This document shows positions 53,341 to 62,684 of a stretch of 64,000 bases of DNA, piece by piece. Source of the stretch: Candidatus Thioglobus autotrophicus. Its GTDB lineage: Bacteria > Pseudomonadota > Gammaproteobacteria > PS1 > Pseudothioglobaceae. Position 1 is the first letter of the stretch. Each line of letters starts with the position of its first letter. The position numbers and the translations under genes are program-made. Where the stretch lies: the NCBI RefSeq assembly GCF_001293165.1, contig NZ_CP010552.1, positions 1 to 64,000 of the forward strand, in the 5' to 3' direction. The notes under the pieces are model-generated. The model made no database searches. It had not been told where the DNA came from and saw nothing but the letters and a program-made list of their open reading frames with translations.

Positions 53341-53349
53341 TTAAGTTGA

Positions 53350-53676
53350 TTAAATATTGGTGTCAATAAACGTACTGAGCTCAGCCTTTGACAAAGCACC
53401 CATTTTAGTTGCAGCCACTACACCATCTTTAAACAAAAGCATTGTTGGAATGCCTCGAATGCCGTATTTTGGTGGTGTTTGGTCGTTTTCATCTACATTT
53501 ACTTTAGCAATAATTACTTTGCCATCATACTCGTCGGCTATTTCGTCTAATACCGGTGCCAATGCTTTACAAGGTCCACACCATTCGGCCCAAAAATCAA
53601 CCAATACGGTTTGTGATGAATTAATAACGTCCGCTTCAAAGCTGGCGTCTGTGACTGCTAAAATTTTATCGTTCAT
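53350..53676 (-). CDS. trxA: thioredoxin
   Basis: 108-aa dithiol reductant with [19 protein letters not shown] (active site WCGPC), the cis-Pro loop [14 protein letters not shown] and the [11 protein letters not shown] end. Cytoplasmic, no signal peptide. It lies upstream of rho on the same strand, as in many gammaproteobacteria. Confidence 0.97.
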   Translation of the reverse strand: MNDKILAVTDASFEADVINSSQTVLVDFWAEWCGPCKALAPVLDEIADEYDGKVIIAKVNVDENDQTPPKYGIRGIPTMLLFKDGVVAATKMGALSKAELSTFIDTNI

Positions 53677-53770
53677 AAGTTTTTTTTAAATGATTTTGAA
53701 ATGAAAAAAGATACAACAGAACTGCTGCAATGTGAGAATTATATCACTATTTGCAGTGCTATCCAAGCTT

Positions 53771-56287
53771 TTATAGTCTTTCTTCTAGCGCCATCTTTAA
53801 ACTAGATTGCTGTAATTTATTCAAAGGCCCATGATTAGCATCACTAATAAAAAATACATCCTCTACCCGCTCACCCATAGTTGAAACTCTAGCATTAATG
53901 AGTGAAATGTTCATTTCATACAATACATAAGCAATATTAGACAGCACTCCGATCTTGTCCAGGGTGTTGATCTCTAATTTTGTCAGCTGCCATTTTTTAT
54001 CTTCACTCAAACTAATGTGTGTTTTGTTGTCAAAATAGCGATGTGAGTAATGTGATTGTAGCTTGGTAACCTTGGCCTTAGGATCGCTCAGAGCTTGTGA
54101 AATAACTTGACTTAAATCCAGTCCTTCCAGGCTTTTATCTTGCAAAATACTAAGTGTGTTATACGCCCTATCATCTTTAGTTGTTAAAATTTTGGCATCT
54201 ACAATATCCAATCCAACTCGCTCTAATACGCTGACTAAATTAAAAAATAAACCCTTAAAATCGTCACATAAAACAAAAATATCAACCACATTACTTTCAG
54301 AAATTTTAGAACTAATAATAGTCGAAGATGGGTCGCTATTCAATTGTAGCGACAAATGCCAGAGCATGTCATCTAGCTCATATCGCAAATAATAATCTTT
54401 AGGCAAACACTCTAATGTTTGTTGAACACGCTCCATATCAAAGCCTTGAGCAATACAAGCCTCAATTAACACCTGTTTGCTTTTTTCAATTCTCTGACTA
54501 TCACTCAATAAAATTTCGGTATCACTGTCTAGATATTGCTTAGCATGTCTAAATAATTTTCTCAATAAGACATCCTTCCAATCATTCCACAAATCATCCT
54601 TGGTCGCTCGAATATCTGCCACAGTTAATAAATATAGATATTCTAAAAATTCCAAAGAGCCGACTGCATCACAAAAGCTTTTAATTACTACAGGGTCATC
54701 AATATCTTGTTTTTGTGCAACAACCGACATCAGTAAATGCTTTTCAACCAGGCTAACCACAAGATTTGTATCTGCCGTATTAAGCTGATGACTCTTACAA
54801 AATATCCGTGCATCTTGCATGCCTAATTGTGCATGATCACCCCCTCTACCTTTAGCAATATCATGAAAAAGACCTGCCAACATTAGTAACTCTGGCTTCT
54901 TAATATGGCTGGAAATTTCACTACACAAACTAAACTCGTGGGAAAATTCACTAATAAAAAAACGTCTAAGATTGCGAATCACAAACAACGTATGCTGATC
55001 AACGGTAAAGGCATGAAACAAGTCATATTGCATGAGCCCTATAATCTTACCAAACGCTGGAATATAATGCTCAAGAACACCGTATCTATTCATGAGTTTT
55101 AAGGCTTTATTAACCCCTTGATTTTGCTGTAATAGCTCAATAAATAGACGATTATTATTGCGCTTCTTGTAATAATTTTGATCAATTAAATCTAAATCAT
55201 CTTGCATTTGCCTCAAGGTTCCAGCGCTAATGCCGCGAATATAGTTATGCTTGGCAATGAGCAAAAACACCTCAATAAACGCAGCAGGATTTTGACTAAA
55301 CACCTGGTCATGATTCGCATGAATATAGCCATATGAAATTCTAAACTGGCTATTTAAATATTGCGTGTTAATCACTTTATCTTCAAGTAATTGCAGCAAA
55401 ATATCATTCAATCGAGCTACTTTAGTGACAGTTTGATAGTAGTCTTTCATAAAACACTCAACTGCCATTGAATCACCATCTGTATAACCCAGCATATCTG
55501 CCACTTGCTTTTGATACTGAAATGCCAAGCGATCTTCTCGACGCTTAGCAATGATATGCAATGCAAACCTTACTCGCCACAAAAACAGCTGGGAAGTTTT
55601 TAAGAGCTCATATTCATCATTGCTCAAATACTTAGTCTCCACCAACTCAAACAAAGTATTGACGCTAAAATACCATTTGGCTACCCAAGCAACTGTTTGT
55701 ATATCTCTCAATCCACCTGGACTTTCTTTAATATTGGGCTCTAAGTTATAGGCGGTATTTGAAAAGTTAGCGTGTCTAGCTCGCTGCTCTTTTTGCTTTT
55801 CAATGAAAAAAGATTGTGATGACCAGTCACTGGTCTTAATCACACGCTTCATTTGTTCAAAAGTACGTTCAAGGCCAACAATTAAACGAGCCTCTAGTAA
55901 ATTTGTAACAATACTTAAGTCATCAATGACGCGAACACAATCTTTAATGTCTCTGGTTGCATGACCTACTTCCAGCCCAACATCCCATAAGAATGTTAAA
56001 AATTGAGAGATTTTTTCTTGGTGAATTTGATGCGAATCGTTTGGAATTAAAATCAGTAAATCAATATCTGAATACAAATGTAACTCACTACGACCATAGC
56101 CGCCAACCGCAACCAAAGATATTTGAGCAGGCATGTCAAACCCCTGCCAAATATCTTTTAATAATTCATCAACGCCGTTTGCCCTTGCAAGCACAAACCC
56201 TTCGACAGCAATAGTGGAGTTTAAAAACCCTGCTTGTAAAGAGCGCTGTAAGTTTTGATATCGCGCCTTGTAATCATCTAATTTCAT
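53771..56287 (-). CDS. glnD: PII uridylyltransferase/uridylyl-removing enzyme
   Basis: Senses glutamine and modifies PII proteins. 838 aa. Nucleotidyltransferase domain (GGYGRSELHLYSDIDLLIL; about 60-200), HD uridylyl-removing domain (GLFHDIAKGRGGDHAQLG; about 440-560) and two C-terminal ACT domains (VFVLCDDFKGLF-like and LTKLEINTLDKIGVLSNIAYVL). With glnA at 32-33 kb it supports standard nitrogen control. E. coli GlnD is 890 aa. Confidence 0.95.
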   Translation of the reverse strand: MKLDDYKARYQNLQRSLQAGFLNSTIAVEGFVLARANGVDELLKDIWQGFDMPAQISLVAVGGYGRSELHLYSDIDLLILIPNDSHQIHQEKISQFLTFLWDVGLEVGHATRDIKDCVRVIDDLSIVTNLLEARLIVGLERTFEQMKRVIKTSDWSSQSFFIEKQKEQRARHANFSNTAYNLEPNIKESPGGLRDIQTVAWVAKWYFSVNTLFELVETKYLSNDEYELLKTSQLFLWRVRFALHIIAKRREDRLAFQYQKQVADMLGYTDGDSMAVECFMKDYYQTVTKVARLNDILLQLLEDKVINTQYLNSQFRISYGYIHANHDQVFSQNPAAFIEVFLLIAKHNYIRGISAGTLRQMQDDLDLIDQNYYKKRNNNRLFIELLQQNQGVNKALKLMNRYGVLEHYIPAFGKIIGLMQYDLFHAFTVDQHTLFVIRNLRRFFISEFSHEFSLCSEISSHIKKPELLMLAGLFHDIAKGRGGDHAQLGMQDARIFCKSHQLNTADTNLVVSLVEKHLLMSVVAQKQDIDDPVVIKSFCDAVGSLEFLEYLYLLTVADIRATKDDLWNDWKDVLLRKLFRHAKQYLDSDTEILLSDSQRIEKSKQVLIEACIAQGFDMERVQQTLECLPKDYYLRYELDDMLWHLSLQLNSDPSSTIISSKISESNVVDIFVLCDDFKGLFFNLVSVLERVGLDIVDAKILTTKDDRAYNTLSILQDKSLEGLDLSQVISQALSDPKAKVTKLQSHYSHRYFDNKTHISLSEDKKWQLTKLEINTLDKIGVLSNIAYVLYEMNISLINARVSTMGERVEDVFFISDANHGPLNKLQQSSLKMALEERL

Positions 56288-56304
56288 GCTTAGATGATAA
56301 CTGA

Positions 56305-57687
56305 TTAGTGAGAATGTTGAGCGATATAATCCAGTGCCATTTGTAGTCGTTTCAAGGTACGGTCCTTGCCAACTAACTGCGCCACAATATCAATATTTCC
56401 CGCATTACCATTGCCACTTAACGCCAAGCGAAATGGCTGGCCAATTTTTCCAAAACCAATATCAAGCTCAGTGCATACTTGCTTAATTTGATCTTTAATA
56501 TTGTCAGCAACCCAATTATCCAAAGCACTCAGTTTGGTGAGCAATAACTCAAGAGGCTGACTATCTTTAAATTGTTTGGCTGATAATTTTTCATCAAACT
56601 CATCAAAATCTTGATAAAACATTTTCATGCCGTCAACCATTTCTACCAGGGTTTTTGAACGCTCTTGCAAATGCGCAACCACCGACTCGAGTGCAGGACC
56701 TGTCGAGGTGTCAACCGACTGATGGTCCAAATGCCAGGCCAAATTTTCAAGTAAATGCGCAACACTGGCAGACTTAATATATTCTTGATTTAACCAAAGT
56801 AGTTTTTCTTGGTTAAAGCTCGCTGGCGCTTTATTAATATCTTTTAATTCAAATAATTCTACAATTTCTGACAATGAAAAAACTTCCTGATCACCGTGCG
56901 ACCAACCCAGGCGCACCAAATAATTAAGTAGCGCTTCTGGTAAAAACCCTTCATCCCGATACGCCATCACACTCACCGCGCCGTGACGCTTGGAAAGTCG
57001 TGCACCATCGCTACCCAAAATCATAGGTAAATGTGCAAATTTTGGTAGACTCCAGCCCAAAGCTTCGTATAAGTTAATTTGCCTAGGGGTATTGTTAATA
57101 TGATCATCACCTCGAATAACCGTATCAATATCCATATCATGGTCATCCACAACAACGGTTAAATTATAAGTCGGCGTGCCATCACTACGTGCAATAATCA
57201 AATCATCTAACTCTTGATTGCCAATAGAAATAGAGCCTTTAACCGCATCCTTAAACGTGACAAAACCCGCTATAGGATTTTTGAAACGCACCACGCCAGA
57301 GTTTAATTTCTTGTCTCGACAACAACCATCGTACTTTGCTTTTTCGCCTTTTTCAGTTAGCTCATCACGCAGAATTTGCAAGCGCTCTTTTGAGCATTCA
57401 CAATAGTAGGCGTTATCTTCATCTAACAATTGCTGAATGATTTCTTTATAACGATCAAAGCGTTCTGTTTGGTAAAAAGGCCCTTCATCGTGCTCTAAGC
57501 CCAACCAACTCATGCCGTCTAATATGGCATCAACCGAAGCTTGCGTAGAGCGCTCTCGATCGGTATCTTCAATGCGCAGTACAAACTGGCCTTTTTGCTT
57601 TTTAGCCCAAGTCCAAGCAAAAAGTGCTGTTCTGGCACCGCCTATGTGCAAATATCCTGTTGGCGAAGGGGCAAATCTTGATTTCAT
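56305..57687 (-). CDS. gltX: glutamyl-tRNA synthetase
   Basis: Class I synthetase of 460 aa: RFAPSPTGYLHIGGARTALFAWTWA (HIGH-type HIGG), RIEDTDRER, cysteine-containing insertion (YYCECSKERL, DGCCRD) and KMSKS-like RLSKRHG. The C-terminal anticodon-binding region is complete. Discriminating versus non-discriminating type cannot be told. It overlaps the Sel1 gene by four bases. Confidence 0.95.
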   Translation of the reverse strand: MKSRFAPSPTGYLHIGGARTALFAWTWAKKQKGQFVLRIEDTDRERSTQASVDAILDGMSWLGLEHDEGPFYQTERFDRYKEIIQQLLDEDNAYYCECSKERLQILRDELTEKGEKAKYDGCCRDKKLNSGVVRFKNPIAGFVTFKDAVKGSISIGNQELDDLIIARSDGTPTYNLTVVVDDHDMDIDTVIRGDDHINNTPRQINLYEALGWSLPKFAHLPMILGSDGARLSKRHGAVSVMAYRDEGFLPEALLNYLVRLGWSHGDQEVFSLSEIVELFELKDINKAPASFNQEKLLWLNQEYIKSASVAHLLENLAWHLDHQSVDTSTGPALESVVAHLQERSKTLVEMVDGMKMFYQDFDEFDEKLSAKQFKDSQPLELLLTKLSALDNWVADNIKDQIKQVCTELDIGFGKIGQPFRLALSGNGNAGNIDIVAQLVGKDRTLKRLQMALDYIAQHSH

Positions 57688-58148
57688 GGTGTATTAACTT
57701 CTGCCGCTTTATCGTACCAAAGCTGGGCTTTTTCAAGATCTTGCTCGACTTCTTTACCGTCTTCATACAGCATACCCAAGGTGTACATAGGGCCAGGAAT
57801 ACCAAACTCAGCTGCCTTTTCAAACCATTCAATAGCCACAGTAATGTCTTTTTCCACACCCTCGCCCGTCATATAAGCAACACCAATCATATGGTGTGCA
57901 AAAACATGGCCTTGAGCTGCAGATTTTATAAAGTTTTCCAGCCCCAAAGGTTGGTTTTCAACCATACCCAAGCCATTCATTTGCATCATGCCAAGTCGCC
58001 ATTGACTCTCGGCATTACCTTGCGCTGCAAGTGGCGCTAACAGCTGATACGCCATGGTGAAATTTTTGGTGTCAAAAGCAGTAACACCGCTGGTTAAATC
58101 AGCATTATAAATATCTGTAGAATTAGAATTGTTCACAAGTTTTATCAA
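57684..58148 (-). CDS. Sel1-repeat protein
   Basis: 154 aa, no signal peptide. It has three Sel1-like (TPR-type) repeats: AESQWRLGMMQMNGLGMVENQPLGLENFIKSAA, FAHHMIGVAYMTGEGVEKDITVAIEWFEKAA and PMYTLGMLYEDGKEVEQDLEKAQLWYDKAA (shown here only as features: G-x-G-V, W-Y-x-KAA). A likely scaffold or protein-interaction module, no enzyme motif. Translationally coupled to gltX by the four-base overlap. Confidence 0.85.
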   Translation of the reverse strand: MIKLVNNSNSTDIYNADLTSGVTAFDTKNFTMAYQLLAPLAAQGNAESQWRLGMMQMNGLGMVENQPLGLENFIKSAAQGHVFAHHMIGVAYMTGEGVEKDITVAIEWFEKAAEFGIPGPMYTLGMLYEDGKEVEQDLEKAQLWYDKAAEVNTP

Positions 58149-58185
58149 ATATAAAAAGACAATAATTTTACACCGAGACTGTTGT

Positions 58186-58191
58186 TATAAT
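58186..58191 (+). promoter_or_regulatory. -10 element of the rodA operon
   Basis: Perfect TATAAT, 34 bases before the GTG start of the first gene of the plus-strand cell-wall operon. No matched -35 is evident. Confidence 0.4.
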
Positions 58192-58225
58192 GGCTAATAA
58201 TTAGCAAACAAACCTTACTTTTTAA

Positions 58226-58588
58226 GTGGAATTTAGCCAACAAGAAAACAATCAAAACAGTGTTATATCAGTAGAGCCGGGCGGTGTTCAGCTAGCCCAT
58301 ACTCAGCTAAAAACACCGTGTTTTATTTCTAGAAATTTTTTCACTGAAACCAGTATTCACACGATTGAAGCTATTACAAAAACATCGCTATTTAGCCTAT
58401 CCAGCCAAGATGATATCGATCTCTTAATTATTGGTACAGGCACCTCCCCGCAATTTTTATCTGCCAAACAACAAGTCGAGATACAACAAATGCAAATCGG
58501 CACTGAAAGCATGAACAGCGAATCCGCTTGTCGAAGTTTCAATCTATTATTATCAGACGTTAGGAACGTTGGTCTATTGCTATTATGA
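58226..58588 (+). CDS. Mth938-like domain protein (DUF498)
   Basis: 120 aa with the Mth938/NDUFAF3 fold pattern: SVEPGGVQLAHTQLKTPCFIS, DDIDLLIIGTGTSPQFLS and GTESMNSESACRSFNLLLSD. The start is a GTG; there is no internal ATG until the second half. Function is unknown in bacteria. Its end overlaps the rodA start by four bases (ATGA), so it is translated with rodA. Confidence 0.8.
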   Translation: MEFSQQENNQNSVISVEPGGVQLAHTQLKTPCFISRNFFTETSIHTIEAITKTSLFSLSSQDDIDLLIIGTGTSPQFLSAKQQVEIQQMQIGTESMNSESACRSFNLLLSDVRNVGLLLL

Positions 58589-59724
58589 GGTTTTTAAGTA
58601 TTGCTCAATTGCGCCATTATTGGCATTACTTTAAGATGGACACGCCTTTGTTTTTACTGATTATGGCCTTGAGCGCTTTTGGCCTTATGGTGCTTTATTC
58701 GGCCTCAGCAGGGTCTCTATCCACCCTTTACAAACAAGTTTTTCACTTCTCTCTGGCCATTAGCGCTATGTTAGTTATTGCGCAAATTCCACCTTATTTG
58801 TTAAAGCGATTTTCACCTTATTTAATGCTATTCGGTATTTTTCTACTCATTTTGGTTTTACTCTTTGGATCAAGTAGTGGCGGCGCACAACGCTGGCTAG
58901 ATCTTGGCTTTTTACGCTTTCAGCCTTCTGAAATTATGAAGGTTATCGTACCAATTGCTATCGCCTCCATCCTCAGTGACAAAACCTTACCACCAAAACC
59001 TTTATCCATTTTCTTATCGATTATCTCCATTGTTGCTATTGTTTTGCTAATCGCCAGACAGCCTGATCTTGGCACCTCGTTACTCATTGGCGCCTCAGGT
59101 GTTTATGTGCTTTTTTTCTCAGGTATTCGTATCCAAATTCTTCGAAATAATTGGCTTAATTTTGCTGCTATTAGTGCGTTTATCGTTGCTGGCGCCTACA
59201 TCGCCTGGAACTATTTACTCATGGCGTATCAAAAAAAACGCATCATGACCTTAATCGATCCAAGCTCAGATCCGCTAGGCTCAGGCTATCACATCTTGCA
59301 ATCCAAAATTGCCATTGGTTCTGGCGGTATTTTTGGAAAAGGTCTAGAGCAAGGTTCACAATCTCAACTTAATTTTCTACCCGAGCACACCACTGATTTT
59401 ATTTTTGCCGTCGTTGCAGAAGAGCTAGGGCTTATTGGTGTGCTATTTTTATTTATGCTTTACGGTTTGATTATTTTTAGAGCCTTTGTAATTTCATTCC
59501 AATCAGAGGATAATTTCTCCAAACTATTAGGCGCCAGCCTTACGCTTACTTTCTTTACCTATATTTTTGTCAACATAGGTATGGTGTCAGGGCTACTGCC
59601 TGTCGTTGGTGTACCTCTTCCACTCGTCAGTTACGGTGGCTCTTCGCTGATCACACTAATGTCTAGCTTTGGCATTATCATGTCTATTCGCAAACACAAA
59701 ACCCCAAGATATTTACAACAATAA
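58585..59724 (+). CDS. rodA: peptidoglycan glycosyltransferase RodA
   Basis: SEDS polymerase of elongation, 379 aa, about ten membrane segments. Motifs: GAQRWLDLGFLRFQPSEIMK, ARQPDLGTSLLIG, KSKIAIGSGGIFGKGL (reads QSKIAIGSGG), PEHTTDFIFAVVAEELG and VPLPLVSYGGSS. Next to mltB and dacA, hence RodA rather than FtsW. mrdA (PBP2) is not adjacent. Confidence 0.93.
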   Translation: MRFLSIAQLRHYWHYFKMDTPLFLLIMALSAFGLMVLYSASAGSLSTLYKQVFHFSLAISAMLVIAQIPPYLLKRFSPYLMLFGIFLLILVLLFGSSSGGAQRWLDLGFLRFQPSEIMKVIVPIAIASILSDKTLPPKPLSIFLSIISIVAIVLLIARQPDLGTSLLIGASGVYVLFFSGIRIQILRNNWLNFAAISAFIVAGAYIAWNYLLMAYQKKRIMTLIDPSSDPLGSGYHILQSKIAIGSGGIFGKGLEQGSQSQLNFLPEHTTDFIFAVVAEELGLIGVLFLFMLYGLIIFRAFVISFQSEDNFSKLLGASLTLTFFTYIFVNIGMVSGLLPVVGVPLPLVSYGGSSLITLMSSFGIIMSIRKHKTPRYLQQ

Positions 59725-60719
59725 TGCCTATATTTGTATTGATTATTTTGCTTTTTTCGCAATCTATTTTTGCCAAAACGCTGCCCGCAACAAACTTTCA
59801 AGCGACACACAACTTTATCAACAAGATGGTGAAAGAGCATCAATTTAGTAAGCCTGAGTTACTGGCAATTTTCTCTAAAGTTAATCTCATTGTTGCCGAA
59901 AAAACTCAAAAAATAGTCACCAAAAAACCTAAATTAAAACCCATGTCTTGGGATAAATATCGTTCACTGTTTATCACCGACACACGGATAAAAAACGGTG
60001 TTGATTTTTGGAACAACAACCTTGAGACTTTAAAGCGTGCTGAGAAAAAATACAATGTACCACAAGAAATTATTGTCGCTATTTTAGGCATTGAAACCAA
60101 CTACGGTCACAATCAAGGCCAACACCCTACTCTGGAAACCTTAGCAAGATTGTCTTTTGGCAAGCATCGTCGCAAAAAATTCTACAAAAAAGAACTTGAA
60201 GAGTTCCTACTCATGTCTCGTGAAAATGATCTTGCCCCACTCTTAATCAAAGGCTCTTACGCAGGCGCACTCGGTTATGGGCAATTTATTTCCAGCTCTT
60301 ATCGATACTACGCCGTAGATTTTGATTTTGACGGAAAAGTTGACTTATTCTCCAGTTCAGCTGATGCAATTGGCTCAATTGCTAATTATTTTGACAAACA
60401 CCAATGGCATGATTTCGGCGCTTACGCCCGCCCAATCACCCTGACAAATACCCAATTAAAACAGGCCAAATCCAGCACCAACAAGCCCAAGAAAACCGCC
60501 AAATATTGGCGTAGTAAAGACTTTAACATTGATCACGACATCGACAACAAAACCAAACTTGCTTTTATCAAACTACCTCAAGAACATAAGTCAGAAACCT
60601 GGCTGACTTTTTGGAATTTTTATGTATTAACTCGTTATAATCATGACAATAGATACGCAATGACTGCTGTTCAATTATCAAGCAAAATAAAGCAACAATT
60701 CAACCAAACCAACCCATAA
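59724..60719 (+). CDS. mltB: lytic murein transglycosylase B
   Basis: 331 aa. Signal peptide (FVLIILLFSQSIFA). Family 103 catalytic core with the active glutamate in GIETNYGHNQGQHPTLETLA, then SYAGALGYGQFISSSYR and FDFDGKVDLFSSSADAIGSIANYF (Ca-binding-like DxDxDGK). No lipobox, so soluble periplasmic. Start TAATG-overlaps the rodA stop. Confidence 0.93.
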   Translation: MPIFVLIILLFSQSIFAKTLPATNFQATHNFINKMVKEHQFSKPELLAIFSKVNLIVAEKTQKIVTKKPKLKPMSWDKYRSLFITDTRIKNGVDFWNNNLETLKRAEKKYNVPQEIIVAILGIETNYGHNQGQHPTLETLARLSFGKHRRKKFYKKELEEFLLMSRENDLAPLLIKGSYAGALGYGQFISSSYRYYAVDFDFDGKVDLFSSSADAIGSIANYFDKHQWHDFGAYARPITLTNTQLKQAKSSTNKPKKTAKYWRSKDFNIDHDIDNKTKLAFIKLPQEHKSETWLTFWNFYVLTRYNHDNRYAMTAVQLSSKIKQQFNQTNP

Positions 60720-60723
60720 AATT

Positions 60724-61851
60724 ATGCGCTTTTTACCCCTATCAAAACTCCTAATCCTTTCTATTGCAAGCATTGCACTAAACACGCAAGCAGCAATTTT
60801 CATCACTCCTAAAGCGCCAGGCATTAGTGCAGCGGCTTATACAGTGCTAGATTTTAACTCTGGAAAAACACTTGCTAGTAGCAACGCTCATGAAAAGCGC
60901 GCACCTGCCAGCCTTACTAAACTAATGACCGCTTATGTGGTTTTTCAGCTTATTAACGATGGTCGTGCTAGTCTTGAAGATGAAGTGCGCATTAGTAAAA
61001 AAGCTTGGAAAACGGGCGGCTCAAAAAGTTTTGTTGAAGTAGGCAAAAATATCAAGCTAGAAACTCTTTTAAAAGGCATGATAATCCAATCAGGTAACGA
61101 CTCTGCCGTAGCACTTGCAGAGCACATTGCAGGCACAGAAGGTACATTTGCTACCTATATGAATGAATACGCACGCGAGCTAGGCATGAACAACTCACGC
61201 TTTGAAAACGCCTCAGGCCTACCTCATGCTGATCAACACACAACAGCTGCAGATATGGCGCTTTTAGCGGCCGCTACCATTCGTGATTTTCCACAGTTCT
61301 ACCCATGGTACTCACAAAAAGAATTCACCTATCACGGCATCAAACAGCGCAATCGCAACAAACTACTCTGGAGTGATCATACCGTTGACGGGCTTAAAAC
61401 TGGTTTTACCAAAAAAGCCGGCTACAATCTAGTTGCTAGCGCCAATCGCGTTGGTATGCGTCTAGTTTCAGTGGTACTCGGCTCAACCGGTACAGAGGCT
61501 AGAACTGCACAAACACAAAAAATCCTAGACTATGGTTTTCGTTTCTTTGAAACTCAGCACCTAAAGGGTATCACCAAAGAAGTGCCAATCGCCAGCGCTA
61601 CCAAAGACACGCTTAAAGTAGGCACTTCCAGCCAAGCCAGCTTCACACTAGCACGTGGACAATTTAAGCTATCTGACCAAGTTATCCAGCTCAATAGCGG
61701 ACTCTCAGCACCGATTAAAAAAGGCGATTCTATTGGTAAATTACTCATTCAGTTTGAAGGAAAAACCACTGCCAGCGTACCATTAGTGGCACTTGAAGAC
61801 GCAGAGCAGGCAGGGTTCTTCTCACGTATGTTGGAGAAAGTTGGGCTTTAA
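60724..61851 (+). CDS. dacA: D-alanyl-D-alanine carboxypeptidase
   Basis: Class A low-molecular-weight PBP, 375 aa, periplasmic with signal peptide. SxxK in ASLTKLMTAYV (Ser nucleophile), SxN in SGNDSAVALAEH, KTG in DGLKTGFTKKAGYNL. A C-terminal PBP5-like beta domain (about 275-355) and amphipathic anchor (FFSRMLEKVGL). It fits DacA (PBP5) or DacC (PBP6). It follows mltB by four bases. Confidence 0.93.
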   Translation: MRFLPLSKLLILSIASIALNTQAAIFITPKAPGISAAAYTVLDFNSGKTLASSNAHEKRAPASLTKLMTAYVVFQLINDGRASLEDEVRISKKAWKTGGSKSFVEVGKNIKLETLLKGMIIQSGNDSAVALAEHIAGTEGTFATYMNEYARELGMNNSRFENASGLPHADQHTTAADMALLAAATIRDFPQFYPWYSQKEFTYHGIKQRNRNKLLWSDHTVDGLKTGFTKKAGYNLVASANRVGMRLVSVVLGSTGTEARTAQTQKILDYGFRFFETQHLKGITKEVPIASATKDTLKVGTSSQASFTLARGQFKLSDQVIQLNSGLSAPIKKGDSIGKLLIQFEGKTTASVPLVALEDAEQAGFFSRMLEKVGL

Positions 61852-62684
61852 TGGTCTTTCTTAACGGCGAATTTATCCCTAAAAATCAAGCCTCTATTTC
61901 CGTTATGGATAGAGGCTTTTTGTTTGGCGATGGTGTTTATGAAGTTATTCCAGTTTATGCTGGCAAGGTTTTTCGCCTTAATGAGCACCTAGCTCGCCTA
62001 CAAAATAGCCTCGATTCAATCCAAATTAGCAATCCATATTCAACTGAAAAGTGGCAGAGTATTTTGACTCAACTACTGGAACAAGCACCAGAGTCTGATC
62101 AATCAATCTATTTGCAAATTACCCGTGGTGCAGATACCGCCAGAAAACACCGATTCAGCGAACTAACACCGACGGTATTTATCGAGTTAAATCCGTTAGT
62201 GCCAAAAACAAAGTCAGAGTTAGAAACTGGCTACCACGCCATCATCCAACCAGATTTTCGCTGGGAAAGATGCGATATTAAGGCCACCTCACTTTTGGCC
62301 AATATTATGTATGCCCAGCAAGCCAAACAACACCAGGTAGAGGAAGTTATTCTTCATCGTGACCAAAGCATAACCGAAGGCGCTACATCAAACGTCTTTG
62401 TTATCCGAAATAACACCCTATTTACCCACCCAACTGGCAAACACATTCTTTCTGGAATTACCCGTGATTTGGTCATAGAAAGTGCATGCCATTGCGCCCT
62501 TAATATTCAAGAATCCATCATAACCATTGATGAGGTTTTTAATGCTGATGAAGTTTGGATATCCAGCTCTACACGTGAGGTTATGCCCATTACCATGATC
62601 GACTCCAAACAGATTAATAACGGCAAAATTGGCCGCCACTGGTCAAACGTTTACGATCATTATCAAGCGCTTAAAAATGCATGA
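61851..62684 (+). CDS. dat: D-amino acid aminotransferase
   Basis: Class IV PLP enzyme of 277 aa, likely interconverting D-Ala and D-Glu. MDRGFLFGDGVYEVIPVYAGKVFRLNEHLARL, the Lys site near ATSLLANIMYAQQAK, and EGATSNVFVIRNNTLFTHP. Branched-chain (IlvE) activity is less likely from the DRGFLFGDGVYE signature. TAATG coupling to dacA. It could supply D-amino acids for peptidoglycan. Confidence 0.87.
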   Translation: MVFLNGEFIPKNQASISVMDRGFLFGDGVYEVIPVYAGKVFRLNEHLARLQNSLDSIQISNPYSTEKWQSILTQLLEQAPESDQSIYLQITRGADTARKHRFSELTPTVFIELNPLVPKTKSELETGYHAIIQPDFRWERCDIKATSLLANIMYAQQAKQHQVEEVILHRDQSITEGATSNVFVIRNNTLFTHPTGKHILSGITRDLVIESACHCALNIQESIITIDEVFNADEVWISSSTREVMPITMIDSKQINNGKIGRHWSNVYDHYQALKNA

